Assembly (NCBI GenBank): GCA_021495925.1
Contig: JAKEKT010000031.1
Coordinates: 62,001-126,000 of the forward strand
DNA from: Diplodia intermedia
Taxonomy: Eukaryota > Ascomycota > Dothideomycetes > Botryosphaeriales > Botryosphaeriaceae
Direction of reading: 5' to 3'
DNA length: 64,000 nucleotides
The position numbers were made by a program, and so were the translations under genes. The notes below the pieces were generated by a model. That model was not told where the DNA came from and did no database searches. It worked only from the letters and a program-made list of their open reading frames with translations. Within the stretch, counting starts at the first letter, position 1; every line of letters begins with the position of its first letter. Positions 43,724-55,400 of this stretch are shown here, in pieces.

Positions 43724-46383
43724 ATGGTGAAGAGGCGGAAAATCGACCACCAATCGGGCTCTGACACCCCACCAGCGCGTATGTTTTCATGCAAGGTCCA
43801 ATTCTTCTGACCTAATACGCCTGACAGAAGTGTCGGCACAGCTCCGCAAAGTGCGGCCGCAGCGTTGAGAGCAAGACGCCAGCAACAGGGCAAAGATGAT
43901 TCAAACTCTGCGAGCGAAGCTTCTACAGGAAATACCCCTGGCGCAGACAACAGCCTAGAGGTTCCCACCAGACCAAAGAGAAGAAGCAGAGCAAAACCAT
44001 CAACGGAACCGGACAAGTCGTCTTCGACCTCTGCAGCGGAAGCACGACGAAAGGCTCCTGAGCAGCACGGTTCCGTACCCTCTGCTGCGGGCGCAAAACC
44101 CGTCTCTGCTGTAGAAGCTCGCAGGAGAGCTCTTGAAGCAACAGCTCAACCCATCTCTGACCCAACAACTGAGGCCAGCGACGAAAGCTTAGACGACTTT
44201 GAGCCCGACTATCTTCCGAGGCCGGATGATGCAGATGATTCCAGTTTCCCAGCAAGCACCGACGCGCAGTCAAGCGGCGCGGTCCAGAATGCGTTATATC
44301 CACCTCCCATAGTGGAACTATCGTCGTGGACTCCGCGGCGTGGTACGGTGGTCAAAAACAATGCAAGCGGCATGGTAGCTCGATTGGAATCTGGAGAGAC
44401 GCTAGCGAATATCGGTGTCTATGACGTCTTTGTGAAAAGAGGTGTTGTGACAATCTACGGAGCCATTCTGAGAGCCGGACCCAACGCACAGCCTTACAGA
44501 GTCTTCGCTCCCGCCAGCCACGCCCTTCCGGTCATTCACTGTTTATCACCGGACGGCGCAGAAGTGGAGCTTAAGTCTGTGGACTGTGGATTGGGCCCAC
44601 TGGAGAGGCTGTCACCATTGTACGCTCGGCTATGGAAAAGCGAAAACCCCGCAGATTCATCGTTCCTCAAGAACCACAAGAAGCGGTGGTCTTTTGAAAA
44701 CGTAAAACCAATACTTCCTTAACGACATGTTCGCGGTTACTGACACTCCACCAGATCCATAGATTATCTGACGATGCTCTGTGCAGGCCACTCTACCATT
44801 TGGAGATCCCGCAGAAATGGCATCAAGCAATTGACAAGATCTGCTCAGCGGCGTCAAAGAGTGGACCTGGTGTCTACGAGAGAATACTGGTCTGCGGTCC
44901 AAAGAACACCGGCAAATCCACATTCGCCAGGCTGCTCCTAAACAGAATGTTCACCATCGACCGGGAAGCCATGAAGAGAGATGAGCACTCGATATTCCTG
45001 TTAGACATCGACCCCGGCCAACCCGAGTACTCGCCTCCGGGTCAGATATCCCTCATTGAGCTCCGCCAACCCATATTCGGGCCCCCCTACACCCACCCGA
45101 GCGCCAGCACTGGATCTCACCAACGAACCGTCCGCTCACACTTCATCGGCGCCAAAAGCCCAAAGGACAACCCGGAGCACTTCATCGAATGCGTAACCGA
45201 TCTGATGACCCACTACCAAAAACACCTTACTTTCGGCAACACCCACGGCCCCATCGTCATCAACTCTCCCGGCTGGATCATCGGAACCGGCCTCCAAATC
45301 CTCACCACCCTCATCGACCGCCTCTCGCTCACCGATGTGACCTACACTACCGACGAACCAAGCCGCAGTCACGACGCGCTCCGCGCCGCCGCCGCCGCCG
45401 TCTCCCCCAACCCGCGCTTCCAGGCCATCCCCCCGCAACCCTCTGGCACCGTTCCCACCCGCACCGCCGCCGACTTCCGCGACATGCAAACGCTGTCGTA
45501 CTTCCACCTCGCCGCCCCGGTTCAGGGCTCGCCGACGCAATCCTGGGACGCCAGCCCGCTCACCACGCACAAACCCTACGTCCTCTCGTACGCGGCGGCG
45601 GCGGCGACGACCGCAGCAGAAGGAAAGGAGGACGACGGCGGAGCGGAGGAGGAGGAAGAGGAGACCGCATCCTCCCGCGACTTCCTCGCCGTCATGCCGC
45701 TCGGCGAAGCCCTTGGCCCCGACACCCTCGCCACCGTCCTCGACGGCGCCGTCGTCGGCATCGTCGCGCTCTCCCCAACAACATCCATGACCGATCTCAA
45801 CACCACAACCACCATCCTCCGCACCCCAACCGAAAACATCCCCTTCCTGGCCCCGGCCCCGGCCCCTGGTGGCCGCCGACACGCCGCCGCCGCCGCCCAC
45901 CTCGAGCCCCCCTCCCCGCAGACCTCGCGCCTCGTCTGCCTCGCGCTCGTGCGCGGCGTCGACGCCGCCCGGCGCGCGCTGCACGTGCTGGTGCCGCCCG
46001 CGTGCGCGCACCTGGTCGCGGAGGGGGAAGAGGAGCTGGCGCCCGAGCGCACGCTGTTGGTGCTCGGGACGGGCATGGATACGCCCGGGTGGGCGTATCT
46101 GGAGGAGCTGCATGCGGCCGAGGCGAGGAGGCGGAGGAGGGGGGCTTCTTCTTCTGCTGCTGCTGCGGCGGCGAACGATGGTGGTGGTGGTGGTGGAGAG
46201 GAAGGAGGGGAGGAGGAAGATGAGGCGGCGGCGGCGGCGGCGGATGTAGACGTTGATGTCGACGTCGACGTCGATGTGGCGGAGAGGCCGTGGGTGCAGA
46301 AGATGGAAGGTGGAGGCGGCGGGGAGGGCGAGGTGACGGGCGCCATGGGGAAGAAGCGGCGGTTGAGGCGGTTTGTGAATTAA
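43724..46383 (+). CDS. GRC3: Polynucleotide 5'-hydroxyl-kinase GRC3
   Basis: The model is join(43724..43778, 43842..44701, 44755..46383), 847 residues. Grc3 phosphorylates RNA 5'-OH ends with ATP; with the nuclease Las1 it processes ITS2 of pre-rRNA and it has been linked to Pol I termination. The P-loop GPKNTGKST is clear (K359, S360), followed by LDIDPGQPEYSPPG, which fits the Walker B/clasp region, and INSPGWIIGTGL further on. The N-terminal 150 residues are Ala/Ser-rich with several repeats of S-A-V/A-E-A-R-R-(K/R)-A. The C-terminus has Ala, Gly and Glu runs and a V-D dipeptide repeat. In the first intron a good-looking acceptor at about 43,828 would break the frame; the acceptor at 43,841 restores it. 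The gene ends 445 bases before the convergent nucleoporin gene. Confidence 0.93.
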
Positions 46384-46828
46384 GGACGGTGTTCTTGTTT
46401 GGGAGATTTGGTTGATGTAGAAGACGGAGTAAGGAGTGGGGTTCCTTTGCTCCAGGCTGTTCCAATAAAAACAGGCGTGTTCTCTTGGTGCGCCGAGTTG
46501 CAGAAAGCATGGGGATTTGGGACGAGGGCTCAGTGAAAGTGATAGCGAATATCCATTTGGTCTGATGAAAGGGGAGGTGACAGATGACAGTTGCTCAGGG
46601 CTATTCACCTACTCCTACAGTGAAACAGGTGAATAAGATAATTTTTTTAAAAATAGAGTTCTGTGGATGTAAGCCATATGCTTTTCACGAACGTCTGTTT
46701 GCGCAAGAACGCCAGTGCGGCGTAGCGAGTTGAAAAGAAAATCAACACCTTTTCCTGCACCATGTGTGCTTCTAACTCGTTGAGTGGCTTCCTTCGAGTG
46801 CCTCATAACCAATTGAACCATTTCTTAC
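46384..46828. other. Intergenic region between convergent GRC3 and AMO1 genes
   Basis: These 445 bases contain only the two 3' flanks. A CCAATAAAAACAGG stretch near 46,463 on the plus strand could be a polyadenylation signal for GRC3, and an ATTTTTTTAAAAAT palindromic AT tract lies near 46,641. No gene is seen. Confidence 0.5.
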
Positions 46829-48974
46829 TCAAACGTCCCACCTAACAGCTGTGTGCATCGGTGGTTCTTCCGGCATAATCCCATCTTTAAACGTTCCTGT
46901 CCTGTTCAGATACTCATATGCCTCCTTCAGCACCTCCCCATATACCTCCGGCTTTGCGTAGCAGTATGGGTTCTCCGGCGGGGCGCCATCTGGCAGCCAG
47001 ATGCGCTCCCATGCACCATTGTCCGGTCGACGATAGCAAGGATTGCCGTTCATGTACTGAACGGGCTGGCCCTTCCAACTGAGGAGCTGATTATTATTAC
47101 CGCGAGTAGTGTAAGTCGACACATCGGCTCCAGCAGCGACACCAGGCGTGGGGTTGGATTGGGGCTGCCGCTGTTGTTGACCGAAGCCATTCGATTGCGG
47201 TGCGGAAAGGCCATTCATGGCGGGTTGGCCAAATGCACTTGGTGCTGCTTGCTGTGTGGGGGCTCCAAAGGCGGAGGGTGCTGCTTGCTGTGTTGGTGCT
47301 CCAAAGGCGGAGGGTGCTGCTTGCTGTGTGGGAGCTCCGAACGCACTGGGTGCTGCTTGGGCAGGCGCACCGAAGGCAGCAGGCTTCGCGGCTGGTTGGC
47401 CGAAAGCGTTAGCTGAAGGCTGCTGTTGTCCGAATGTTCCAGCTCCGGCTTGCTGATTCGACGCCTGTCCAAACCCTCCTGGCTGCTGCTGTTGCTGTTG
47501 ACCTAATTGAGCGAAACCACTATTTCCGGTCTGTTGAGCTGCTTGGCCAAATCCTGATTGTCCAAATCCTGGTGCCCCTGTTGGCTTTCCAAATGCTCCT
47601 GTTCCACCTGGCTGTGAGGGTTGGCCAAAAGCACTACCGCCTGCCGGTTGGCCGAATCCTGGTTTCGCCCCGAACGCTCCACCTCCTGGTTGTCCAAACG
47701 CACTAGGCTGCGATGGTTGGCCGAACGCCGGCGCTGCACCTGCTGTAGATCCCGCATTTGCAGCTTGTCCAAATGCTGAGGGAGCACCAAACGCCGGTTT
47801 GCCAAAAGCTGGGTTTGCGGCAGCGCCACCAAGAGCAGATGGCGCCCCGAACGCTGACGGTTGATTTGCTGACGCGCCGAACGTTGATGGCCGCCCAAAT
47901 GCGCCTTGCGGCTGAGAAGGGGCACCGAACGCGCTTTGCTGTTGACCAGAAGCACCTCCGAATGCGCTCGGCTGTCCGAAGGCGGGTTTCGGCGCTGTGC
48001 CAAATGCCGCTGGTTGCCCCATAGCTGTATTACCACGAGCGAAAGTGCCGGTCTGTTGCTGTTGTTGACCCGGTGCCCCACCGGTATTGTCCAGTCGATT
48101 GGGATGAACATTCTCGCCATCCTGGACATATCTACAGGCGCCATTCAAATCGCCTAAGATATTTTGGATTTGCTGGTTCATTTCACCCAGCAGTTGAGTC
48201 TCCTCATGGGCCTGTTTTGACGATCAGAAACTTCGCCCAGCACCAATCACGCTCAACTCACAGCTTCTTGGGGAGTTCCTGTTCGCATTGCAGCATAGTA
48301 ACGCAGACGCATTTCCTCTGGGCTCTGCTCCATGACCGGACCTTCAATCAGGTGCCGAGGAGCAGTTCTGCCGGGCGCATAAACCGAGAATGGCCATATT
48401 GGGCGATCAGACGTCAGGTCGACATGAACGATGTCGGGGTCCAGATTATACCTGGGCGTACGCATCAGATATGAAACAATGCAGGTAGTTTCTCCTGACA
48501 ACACTCACTTGAAGTCGTGTCTGGGACCTACTTGGAGAATCAGTATCACCATCCAAAATCTAGAAGGAAGCGAGATTCTAGAACATGACGCAGGAAAGGG
48601 CTCAAACTGCAGGCTGCAATTGAGCAGCAAAAGAAAAGAAGCAATAAAAAGAGCAGAAGAAAACTGCTGACGGGAGGGCTGGGTGGGGTGTCATGCGGGA
48701 ACAAAGGCTGACAGAGAGAAGCGTGCAAAAGGAAAAGTCGTGGCTCACCTCGCTGGGGGCCTCTGGCAGCTTGACCGCCGGTGTTGGCATTGTTCAAGGG
48801 GGCGTAGCGGTTCTGGTTCTGCTGGTTGCCACGGAGCTGGTTCTGGGCGCCGGGATGGTCGAATTTGCACCTGTCTGGACTGGGTCAATGTTGGGGCGGG
48901 TGCAGAGAAGCAGGCGGAGCAGAAGTACCGCCGAACTTGCAGTTGCCTTGGAGGAAGAACTTGCACACGGCCAT
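46829..48974 (-). CDS. amo1: CCCH zinc-finger FG nucleoporin, AMO1/Nup42-like
   Basis: The model is complement(join(46829..48211, 48262..48451, 48509..48527, 48749..48874, 48929..48974)), 587 residues. The N-terminus is a single CCCH finger, C4-x7-C12-x5-C18-x3-H22 (MAVCKFFLQGNCKFGDRCKF). Next comes a conserved region with RPIWPFSVYAPGRTAP and EQSPEEMRLRYY, then a long FG/AFG-repeat domain (about 180-470), and a conserved C-terminal segment (WERIWLPDGAPPENPYCYA). This architecture fits Nup42/Rip1 (vertebrate NLP1) and the Podospora AMO1 protein, on the cytoplasmic face of the nuclear pore and linked to mRNA export. The finger itself is split across the first intron. The 19-nt third exon joins the finger to the conserved region. 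A second ATG lies five bases upstream, out of frame. Confidence 0.88.
47241..47348 (-). repeat. amo1: 36-bp minisatellite, three copies, in the FG domain
   Basis: Three nearly identical 36-base units encode S-A-F-G-A-P-T-Q-Q-A-A-P three times, with a partial fourth unit beside them. Only a few bases differ between copies, suggesting recent duplication. Confidence 0.85.
48509..48527 (-). other. amo1: 19-nt microexon of the AMO1-like gene
   Basis: It is flanked by a TAG acceptor and a GTGAGT donor. It encodes G-P-R-H-D-F-K with split codons at both ends. Skipping it would shift the frame, so it is required for the conserved YNLDPDIVHVDL region to follow the zinc finger in frame. Confidence 0.8.
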
Positions 48975-49656
48975 GGCATGCCGCGGAGGAGCGTCGTGGA
49001 GTCTAGCGGTCACCGGCGACTTCGTGTCGGGGGTCAGTATTTCATGCAGCGATAGGAATAGCGGGAGGTCACGGGGAGTCGGGTTGCTGGCTGGGGGCGT
49101 GCAGGTGAAGGGTCAGGTCCACTGTCAGCGAGCCGAGACGATTGGCGGCCCGAGACGGAGAATGCGGCGGCGGCTGGGCGACGCGACTTCGACGACGCGC
49201 GCTGCATGCAGGATCGGGTTTGCGTGACATTGTGCTGCGCGGGGCCAGAGCGTACCTGGAAAACATGGCGAGCGCACCGCAGGAGCGAGGCGTCAGCGGG
49301 GAGGTGGCGGGCGCATCAGGCCGGGTGCGTCGGTGGAGCTGGAGCTGGAGCTGGAGCTGCAGCTGTGTGAGATGCGCGCGGACGAGCGACGCGCTGGCCA
49401 GCTCCCGGCGCGCCAAGGCGAGCACTGGCGGATAGGGCGTTGCTTGACCCACGCAGCCACGAGCACCTCCGGATCACTGACCACGCTCTCAAGTCGCATC
49501 GCGCTCGCCATGCTGCCGGCGACTCGCGCGCCCACCACCGAGCCCTCCCCAGCCCTCGCTGCACCGCACTCCGCCTCCTGAGCCCCAGCTCCCTGCGCCT
49601 CCGCTAGCGCTTGCGGCCTTCTCTCCCTGCGACCTCGACGAAGCCTGCTCCGCTCC
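48975..49656. promoter_or_regulatory. Divergent upstream region of AMO1-like gene and small membrane protein gene
   Basis: These 682 bases separate two head-to-head starts. A short GAGCTG repeat (about 49,333-49,361) lies in the middle, and the right end is a C/T-rich leader. No gene is seen. Confidence 0.5.
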
Positions 49657-50038
49657 ATGCACCCTTTCTCGGTCCTAACTGCGGGCATTTTCGTAGCTGG
49701 TTACATCACCGCGCGCTGGGACCTCGTCACACGTCTGTATGAACTTGCCATCTTCGCCTGGGACCACGGGGTTGTGGTGAGTCCGCCCGCACGCCTGCTG
49801 TCCTTCCACCCTGACCTTCTCTCTGCAGACGCGCGCCGCCAAGGGCTTCCTCGTTCTGTCAATTGCCTTCTTCCTCATCATCGTACCCATTGAGCGCATC
49901 GCCGCGCACGAGGCTGCCGAGGTCAGTCCCCCGCCGCCCAGCAACCACCTGCCCGGCTGACATGACCACCAGCACCCGCGCACCAGCGGAGGCGGCATCT
50001 CCGCACGCGAACAACTAAGGCGCAGAGGTTCCTTTTGA
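49657..50038 (+). CDS. Small two-helix membrane protein, unknown function
   Basis: The model is join(49657..49776, 49829..49921, 49973..50038), 92 residues. Both introns are about 51 bases, phase 0 and GT-AG. Hydrophobic segments at about residues 4-19 (FSVLTAGIFVAGYI) and 46-61 (GFLVLSIAFFLIIVPI) would span a membrane twice, with a charged loop between and a polar tail (SGGGISAREQLRRR). I think it resembles small fungal membrane proteins of unknown role but cannot name a family. It ends only 20 bases before the GPI1 start codon, so it may share a transcript with GPI1. A Tom22-like or mitochondrial import role was considered but lacks the acidic domain. Confidence 0.75.
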
Positions 50039-50058
50039 CCCGAGTGCGGCATGTTGAC

Positions 50059-52439
50059 ATGGTCACGAACAATGGGTTGATGCGCATTTTCTGGCCGTCA
50101 GACACGCCCACCAAGCCCAGCGCTGGCGTGCTCGTGGGATGGAGGAACTCCGAGCTGGACATCTTCGTCGTGACAGTGCTTCGCGACGTCGAGGTAAGAG
50201 CGGAGCACGCGGGCGGCGAGAAGCCTCATGCTCACTCTTTGACAGCTCCGGGCTGTCGATAACGCCCTGCGCGTCGGCACCCTGTTCCGCAACGCGCCCT
50301 ACCCCATCAACGACATCCTCGAACGATGCGGGCACACGTCGCTGCAGGTCCTCGGCGCCCTGAATCCCGGCGACTCTCCGACATCGTTTGACCCGAAATC
50401 GCTTGTCGCCTACACGAATCCCTCCTCCAAGTACCCACGCATCTACTCACCCGACGAGTTCAACGTCCAAGTCATCCTCTTCGACCGACCGGACCCGGGA
50501 CGCATGCAATATCTTTCGCTCATGCCCATCTCCCTGGCATTGTCGGACAAACAGGTTCAGGCAGGCAAGGGAATGCCACCATTGGACGGGATAGATGCAG
50601 AAGAGGAGCAAGAGAAGGAGCGAAAACAGAAGCTGGCCCAGAAGCTGAGGCTGCATACCGTTATTCGGCACACACCCAGCCAGAAAGAACAGTCGCTATC
50701 AGACATCATCAACCAGGTCAACTGCTCGTACGAGATCGCTGCCCTCTGTCAGAAAAATGTCGGTCTGGTCGGCACTCGCTCGAGACGGGCGTTATCTATG
50801 GGCGAAAGGGTCGTTGAATCGGCCACGACAGCTTGGCACCAGATCCTTGTGTTGCTCTGGCACATATTGAGCTGTTACGTGTACCCCGTCATCGCAAGGC
50901 TCTTCATCTTGGGGCTGATAGCACATCGCATTGCTGGCGAGGTGATACTCCGTGTCCTGGATTGGCGTCTTTTACCGCATTCGGCAGCCCTGAAGGACGT
51001 CTCGGCTACCTTCCAGCAAGTCGACATACGACTGCAGCAATTCTGCTATTGGCCAATTCAATTCCTCACGCTGCAGGAGCGGAAGGTCAACTGGCAGAGC
51101 ATCACGAACAGCCATCCGGAGTATATCCGTTTCTACAACAGCCTATGGCTTGTTGCAAACGACGTAATCATCGGCATTGCCCTTGGCTCATATATAATCG
51201 AGAACGCGGATTTCGTGGCTGTCCAGGTGAACAGGATCCTTACCGAGTGGTCGATAGATGGATTGCGCGGCATGATATCTTGGCTCATGGACTGGCCCGC
51301 CGGGTTGAAGCTCAACAATGAGTTGGCGCAATTCCTTGGAGACCTTTTCCTATGGGTCATCGACTATTGGGCTGGTAAGCATCACGCCTGGATCTCTCAC
51401 ATTGCATGTGCTGATTGATGTAGGATGCATTGAAACTCTTAGACCCCTCCTCCCCGAAGTCATCCAGTTCATCGGCTTCTCTAGCTTCGCGGGCGCCACG
51501 ATGCCCATCTCGCTCTTCTCCGATCTCGTTTCCGTGTTGACGCTGCACATCTATTCCTTCTACGTCGCGTCCGCGCGCATCTTCAACTGGCAGCTCAGCA
51601 TCATTCTCTCGCTCTTTCACCTCTTCCGCGGCAAGAAGCGCAACGTGCTGCGCAACCGGATAGATTCATGCGACTACGATCTAGATCAGCTGTTGCTGGG
51701 GACGATTCTATTCACCCTGCTCTTCTTCTTGCTCCCCACCGTCTTCGTTTTCTACCTCACTTTTGCGTCGGCGAGGATGGCCATCATCGTCCTCAAAGCC
51801 GTTCTGGATACCCTGCTAATGCTGTTGAATCATTTCCCCATTTTTGCACTAATGCTCCGAATCAAGGATTCCCGGCGTTTGCCTGGTATGGCTCCATCCA
51901 ATCCACACTGATACCGACGGCCGCTGACTGCTGCGTAGGTGGCATCCGTTTCGATCTTCAAGATACCCGTTCCGCACGCCTACCGGAACAACTACCGCTC
52001 TCTGCGCCGACATCCTACATCATCCTCAAGGTAAGCCAAGCTCAAACCGTTGTCCATTAGTTTCTCACGCTGATCGCCCTTGGCTGCACAGTCGGTCCCC
52101 CTCGGCTTCTGGGACATGTTCAACCAATACTGCCAGCTCGGCAACCGCATCCGCAAGCACTATATCTCGCCCGGCGTCTTCCTGTGCTTGGTCACGGGCC
52201 GCTTCGTGCCGCCCATCCACCGCAAGAATCTGTACTCGCTGCAGTACAGCATGCTGCCGGCGCGGCGCGCGGGCATCCTGGAGCTGTGGGCGCGGCTGAC
52301 GACGCCGCCGAAGGAGGAGAGGGATGGCAAGAAGGGGGGGAAGGGAGGGGATGGGGTCAATGGGTATGCGAAAAGCTATGGTAGGAATGCTAATGGAAGC
52401 GCGAGGAAGAAGGAAGGGAGGATGTGGTGGGCGACTTGA
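50059..52439 (+). CDS. GPI1: GPI1, subunit of GPI N-acetylglucosaminyltransferase
   Basis: The model is join(50059..50193, 50246..51374, 51424..51885, 51939..52030, 52092..52439), 721 residues. Gpi1 (PIG-Q) stabilises the ER enzyme complex that makes GlcNAc-phosphatidylinositol, the first step of GPI-anchor synthesis. Family features: an N-terminal LMRIFWPSD and GVLVGWRNSELDIFVV segment, a soluble region to about 280, then many membrane segments, including conserved LDWRLLPHSAALKDVSATFQ (20 residues), QLDLLLG-like LDQLLLGTILFTLLFFLLP, and a C-terminal GFWDMFNQYCQLGNRI region. I start at the ATG at 50,059. A further ATG at 50,080, in frame, overlaps the stop of a ten-codon upstream frame (50,051-50,080) as TGATG. 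The Gly/Lys-rich tail is not conserved-looking. Confidence 0.92.
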
Positions 52440-55400
52440 TGACGGGGGAAGGCGGCTGTACAAAGGATGAATGATGGGAGAGTGGTTGGTCGACTTTTTC
52501 TGTCTTAATGTAGGCAAGTGTAGATGTGGTAATGGCTTCATGGTTTTCTGCCTTTGTTGGAGTCGATGAGTGTAACATGGTCGTGTGAGTGATTAGGTTT
52601 ATGCTGAAGCACGTGGACTCCGGGCCTGGAATGAGGACGGGGCTGCTCAAAAGAATTATGACCGCGACGCAAACCTTCACTTTTTCTACAACATCTAAAA
52701 GCTGCAGTCCAGAAGCATGACAAGACATTCTCGGTTACCGGACTTTTGTCTTGTGCGAGTTGTGTGAGCGAAGTGGAGGATAAAGTCAAATCACTTCCGT
52801 TGTGCAACCACACGGCCAAATTGGTGATCATCATCAACCATTAAAAGTTACTGACAAGCATCAACAATTGTTCATGCAGAAGTTCCGTTGGTCTGTCGCT
52901 ATCGAAGCAGCTCAACCTCCCCTTGGAAATATCGCCGAAACTGCTCGGAAGATGGCTATAGCGGTGGCGGACGCCGCCACCACGCAAGTTCATGATTGGA
53001 CGAAAGCGTCTTTCTCGTTGAGACCACTTTATATTATCGAAGCAGTGAAGATTTGCTGTTTTTTTCTTTGGAAGAGTCAATTTGTGTTCCCCGGTGGAAG
53101 CTCGCGTGACGACAGGAATTGGGGAGCCGCCTGAGCTCAGTTGACTTCATGCGGTTGCTGGTGGAGGTTACGGAGAGGATAAGTAAAGTGGAAGTGCCTC
53201 ATCTTCGCTTTGATCCTTCGTTGGGTTCGTCTCCTTTACACAAGACAGTCAGAGGAGAAATGGAGGAAAATGTTGTCAACTACTGCAATACTCGGGCTGC
53301 GGCCTTGTATCGGTAATACTTTGCCATTCTGAAAAACTCCGACCCTTGTTCTGCGATCGTCATCAATTTCTCACAATCCAATGGATCACCATGATTAAGT
53401 GACGATGATGAGTAGCAGATCATTCAAGTGTGGGATCCGCTTAATCCAGAAAAGTGGAAAGGCTCACCCATCTGATCTTGTCCTTGCATGATACAGCGCT
53501 CCAAAAAGGTTTCTTGACGTTGTTAAATCCAAGTTCAAGCGCTGTGCTCTATGGTACAGGTCAGTACACAAAGGCATAGCTTCAGTCTCGACTTGACCGA
53601 GATCTCTTGCAGAAATGTCATTCCTGATTCATTCCAGCCACATCTTTAAGAATCTCAAGCGCCGTTGCGCCACTGTGGGTCACATCTTAACACAGACTGC
53701 TGGGCGATGATTGTTGATAAACGGATTATGACGGCTTCCGAACGAAAACGGAAGGGCCTGTACAGACGTCGATGACTCTGGACGCACATGACAGAATTAC
53801 GCCGAGTGAGTGAGTACCTTGGCTGTCATCTCGCGTGACCTGCATGCTGAAATATCAGCGGAGAGATCTCAGGTCATGAGGTTCGTTTTTTAAGTTCTTC
53901 ATGTGGTATTTGAAGCTTTATCTTGATTTCAACTCTTGCAGTTCTGCGTAGAGGTCAAAGAGAGTATCTTGTTAGATTGACGAAAAGAGGAAGTACTTGT
54001 GCGCTCTCTTCCCGGCTTTTTATTTACTTTTTTTTTCTTGTTGGAAAAACCGATATAATAGGTACTCAGTATTGACCCGTCATCATTTTGCAACAGTCCT
54101 GCGCCTTCTAATTCTCAGATATGATGACTCGTGTGATCTTAAATTGCCGAACGGTACAATTATGTACTGGAGAGGAACCTGGAGTTACTTCAGCTTTCCA
54201 TTCCAGATACCACTTCAGCCTCCAACTATGTGATTCGTCAGAAGACCTGAATCCGGACATTGACGAAGCTGCTCGGCTGAGAAATTCGTGTTGTCATCTC
54301 CATTTTAAAGTCACGATCCACTTACTCACCTGGATCAGTATGGTGGTTTGGAGCAGAAACACTAATGTTTGTTCGTTGCTTCCAGCATTACCTGTTGATG
54401 AAGTCACTCAACAAGGCTCCGCACTAAATTAAGCGAGACTACCCAGAAGGAGGGCATAGAGCTCACAAGAGCAAATATGAAGTATGGATGCATTTTCCTG
54501 GGAGATGATGCATTCGCCGAGCCCAGGAACGTTACGTATGCACGACAGCAGCAGCCAAGGTTGGCTTGGAATTGAAAATGCGCAAAATCTTAATCGACAT
54601 TCGCTTAACTATTGATCTATATCGATATAGTTTCATGGGCCTCAGGCCTGGTCTTGATCCATGGTGTCGAGCAACACCGAAACTAACCATACGTCACACA
54701 CACGGGATTCCAAACGTCGGATGCGGTTATGTCTCCGCGTCAAATACAAAGTTCAGTTTAGGGCATGAACCATCCTTCGCTGCCGCACAGGTAGTGCTCA
54801 TCCAAGGTCGACAGTCCGCGTTCCAATTATAGATGGCGTCCGCTGCCAGGCAAGGTTCCCGCAGTTGACAATCTCACATTTGACCAACTGCCACATTCTC
54901 AACCAGAGTGCAAACCTTCTCTGTGTCTGGGCTCGCAAAGAAAACATGAGCGAGTCGTATGCCCGATAACACAATTCACTGAGATTCTCCATCAAGACTT
55001 CTCGTCGGTCTTCAGCGTTACCTCCCACCGGTGCAATCCATAACTCTCTCCAGAGTATTGACAAGTTAAGAGATTGGCGCCCCGGAGTCGCAATTCGGTG
55101 TCCTTGAGGCCTGAAGCAGCCTAGTGCAGCGAGCAAGGCCGGTCGAACCAACCAGCTCACCCATGAGCCCTCCGCTGTTATATCCATGTAATCCAGACCC
55201 TGCATAGTGTTCAAAAACACACCATATGACTCCACGTGCCAACACCCGGAAAGTAAAAAAAAAAAAAAAAAAAGGCAGACACACGCGGTCACCAGGCCTC
55301 CATGAGCATGAGAACCGTTACCATCCCAGCCAACACGCACGCCGAATCGCTCCGCAAGACTTTTGTTTCCGACAACGTGTCCTCAAGAAGAACCGACAAA

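Noticed and set aside
45136..46608. A 490-codon minus-strand open frame opposite GRC3
   Set aside because: It is a GC-rich shadow of a clearly conserved gene and shows no family features.
54798..55340. A 180-codon minus-strand frame in the gene-free region
   Set aside because: It contains a poly-Phe stretch from an A-run, no domain, and no splice pattern. I would not call it a gene.
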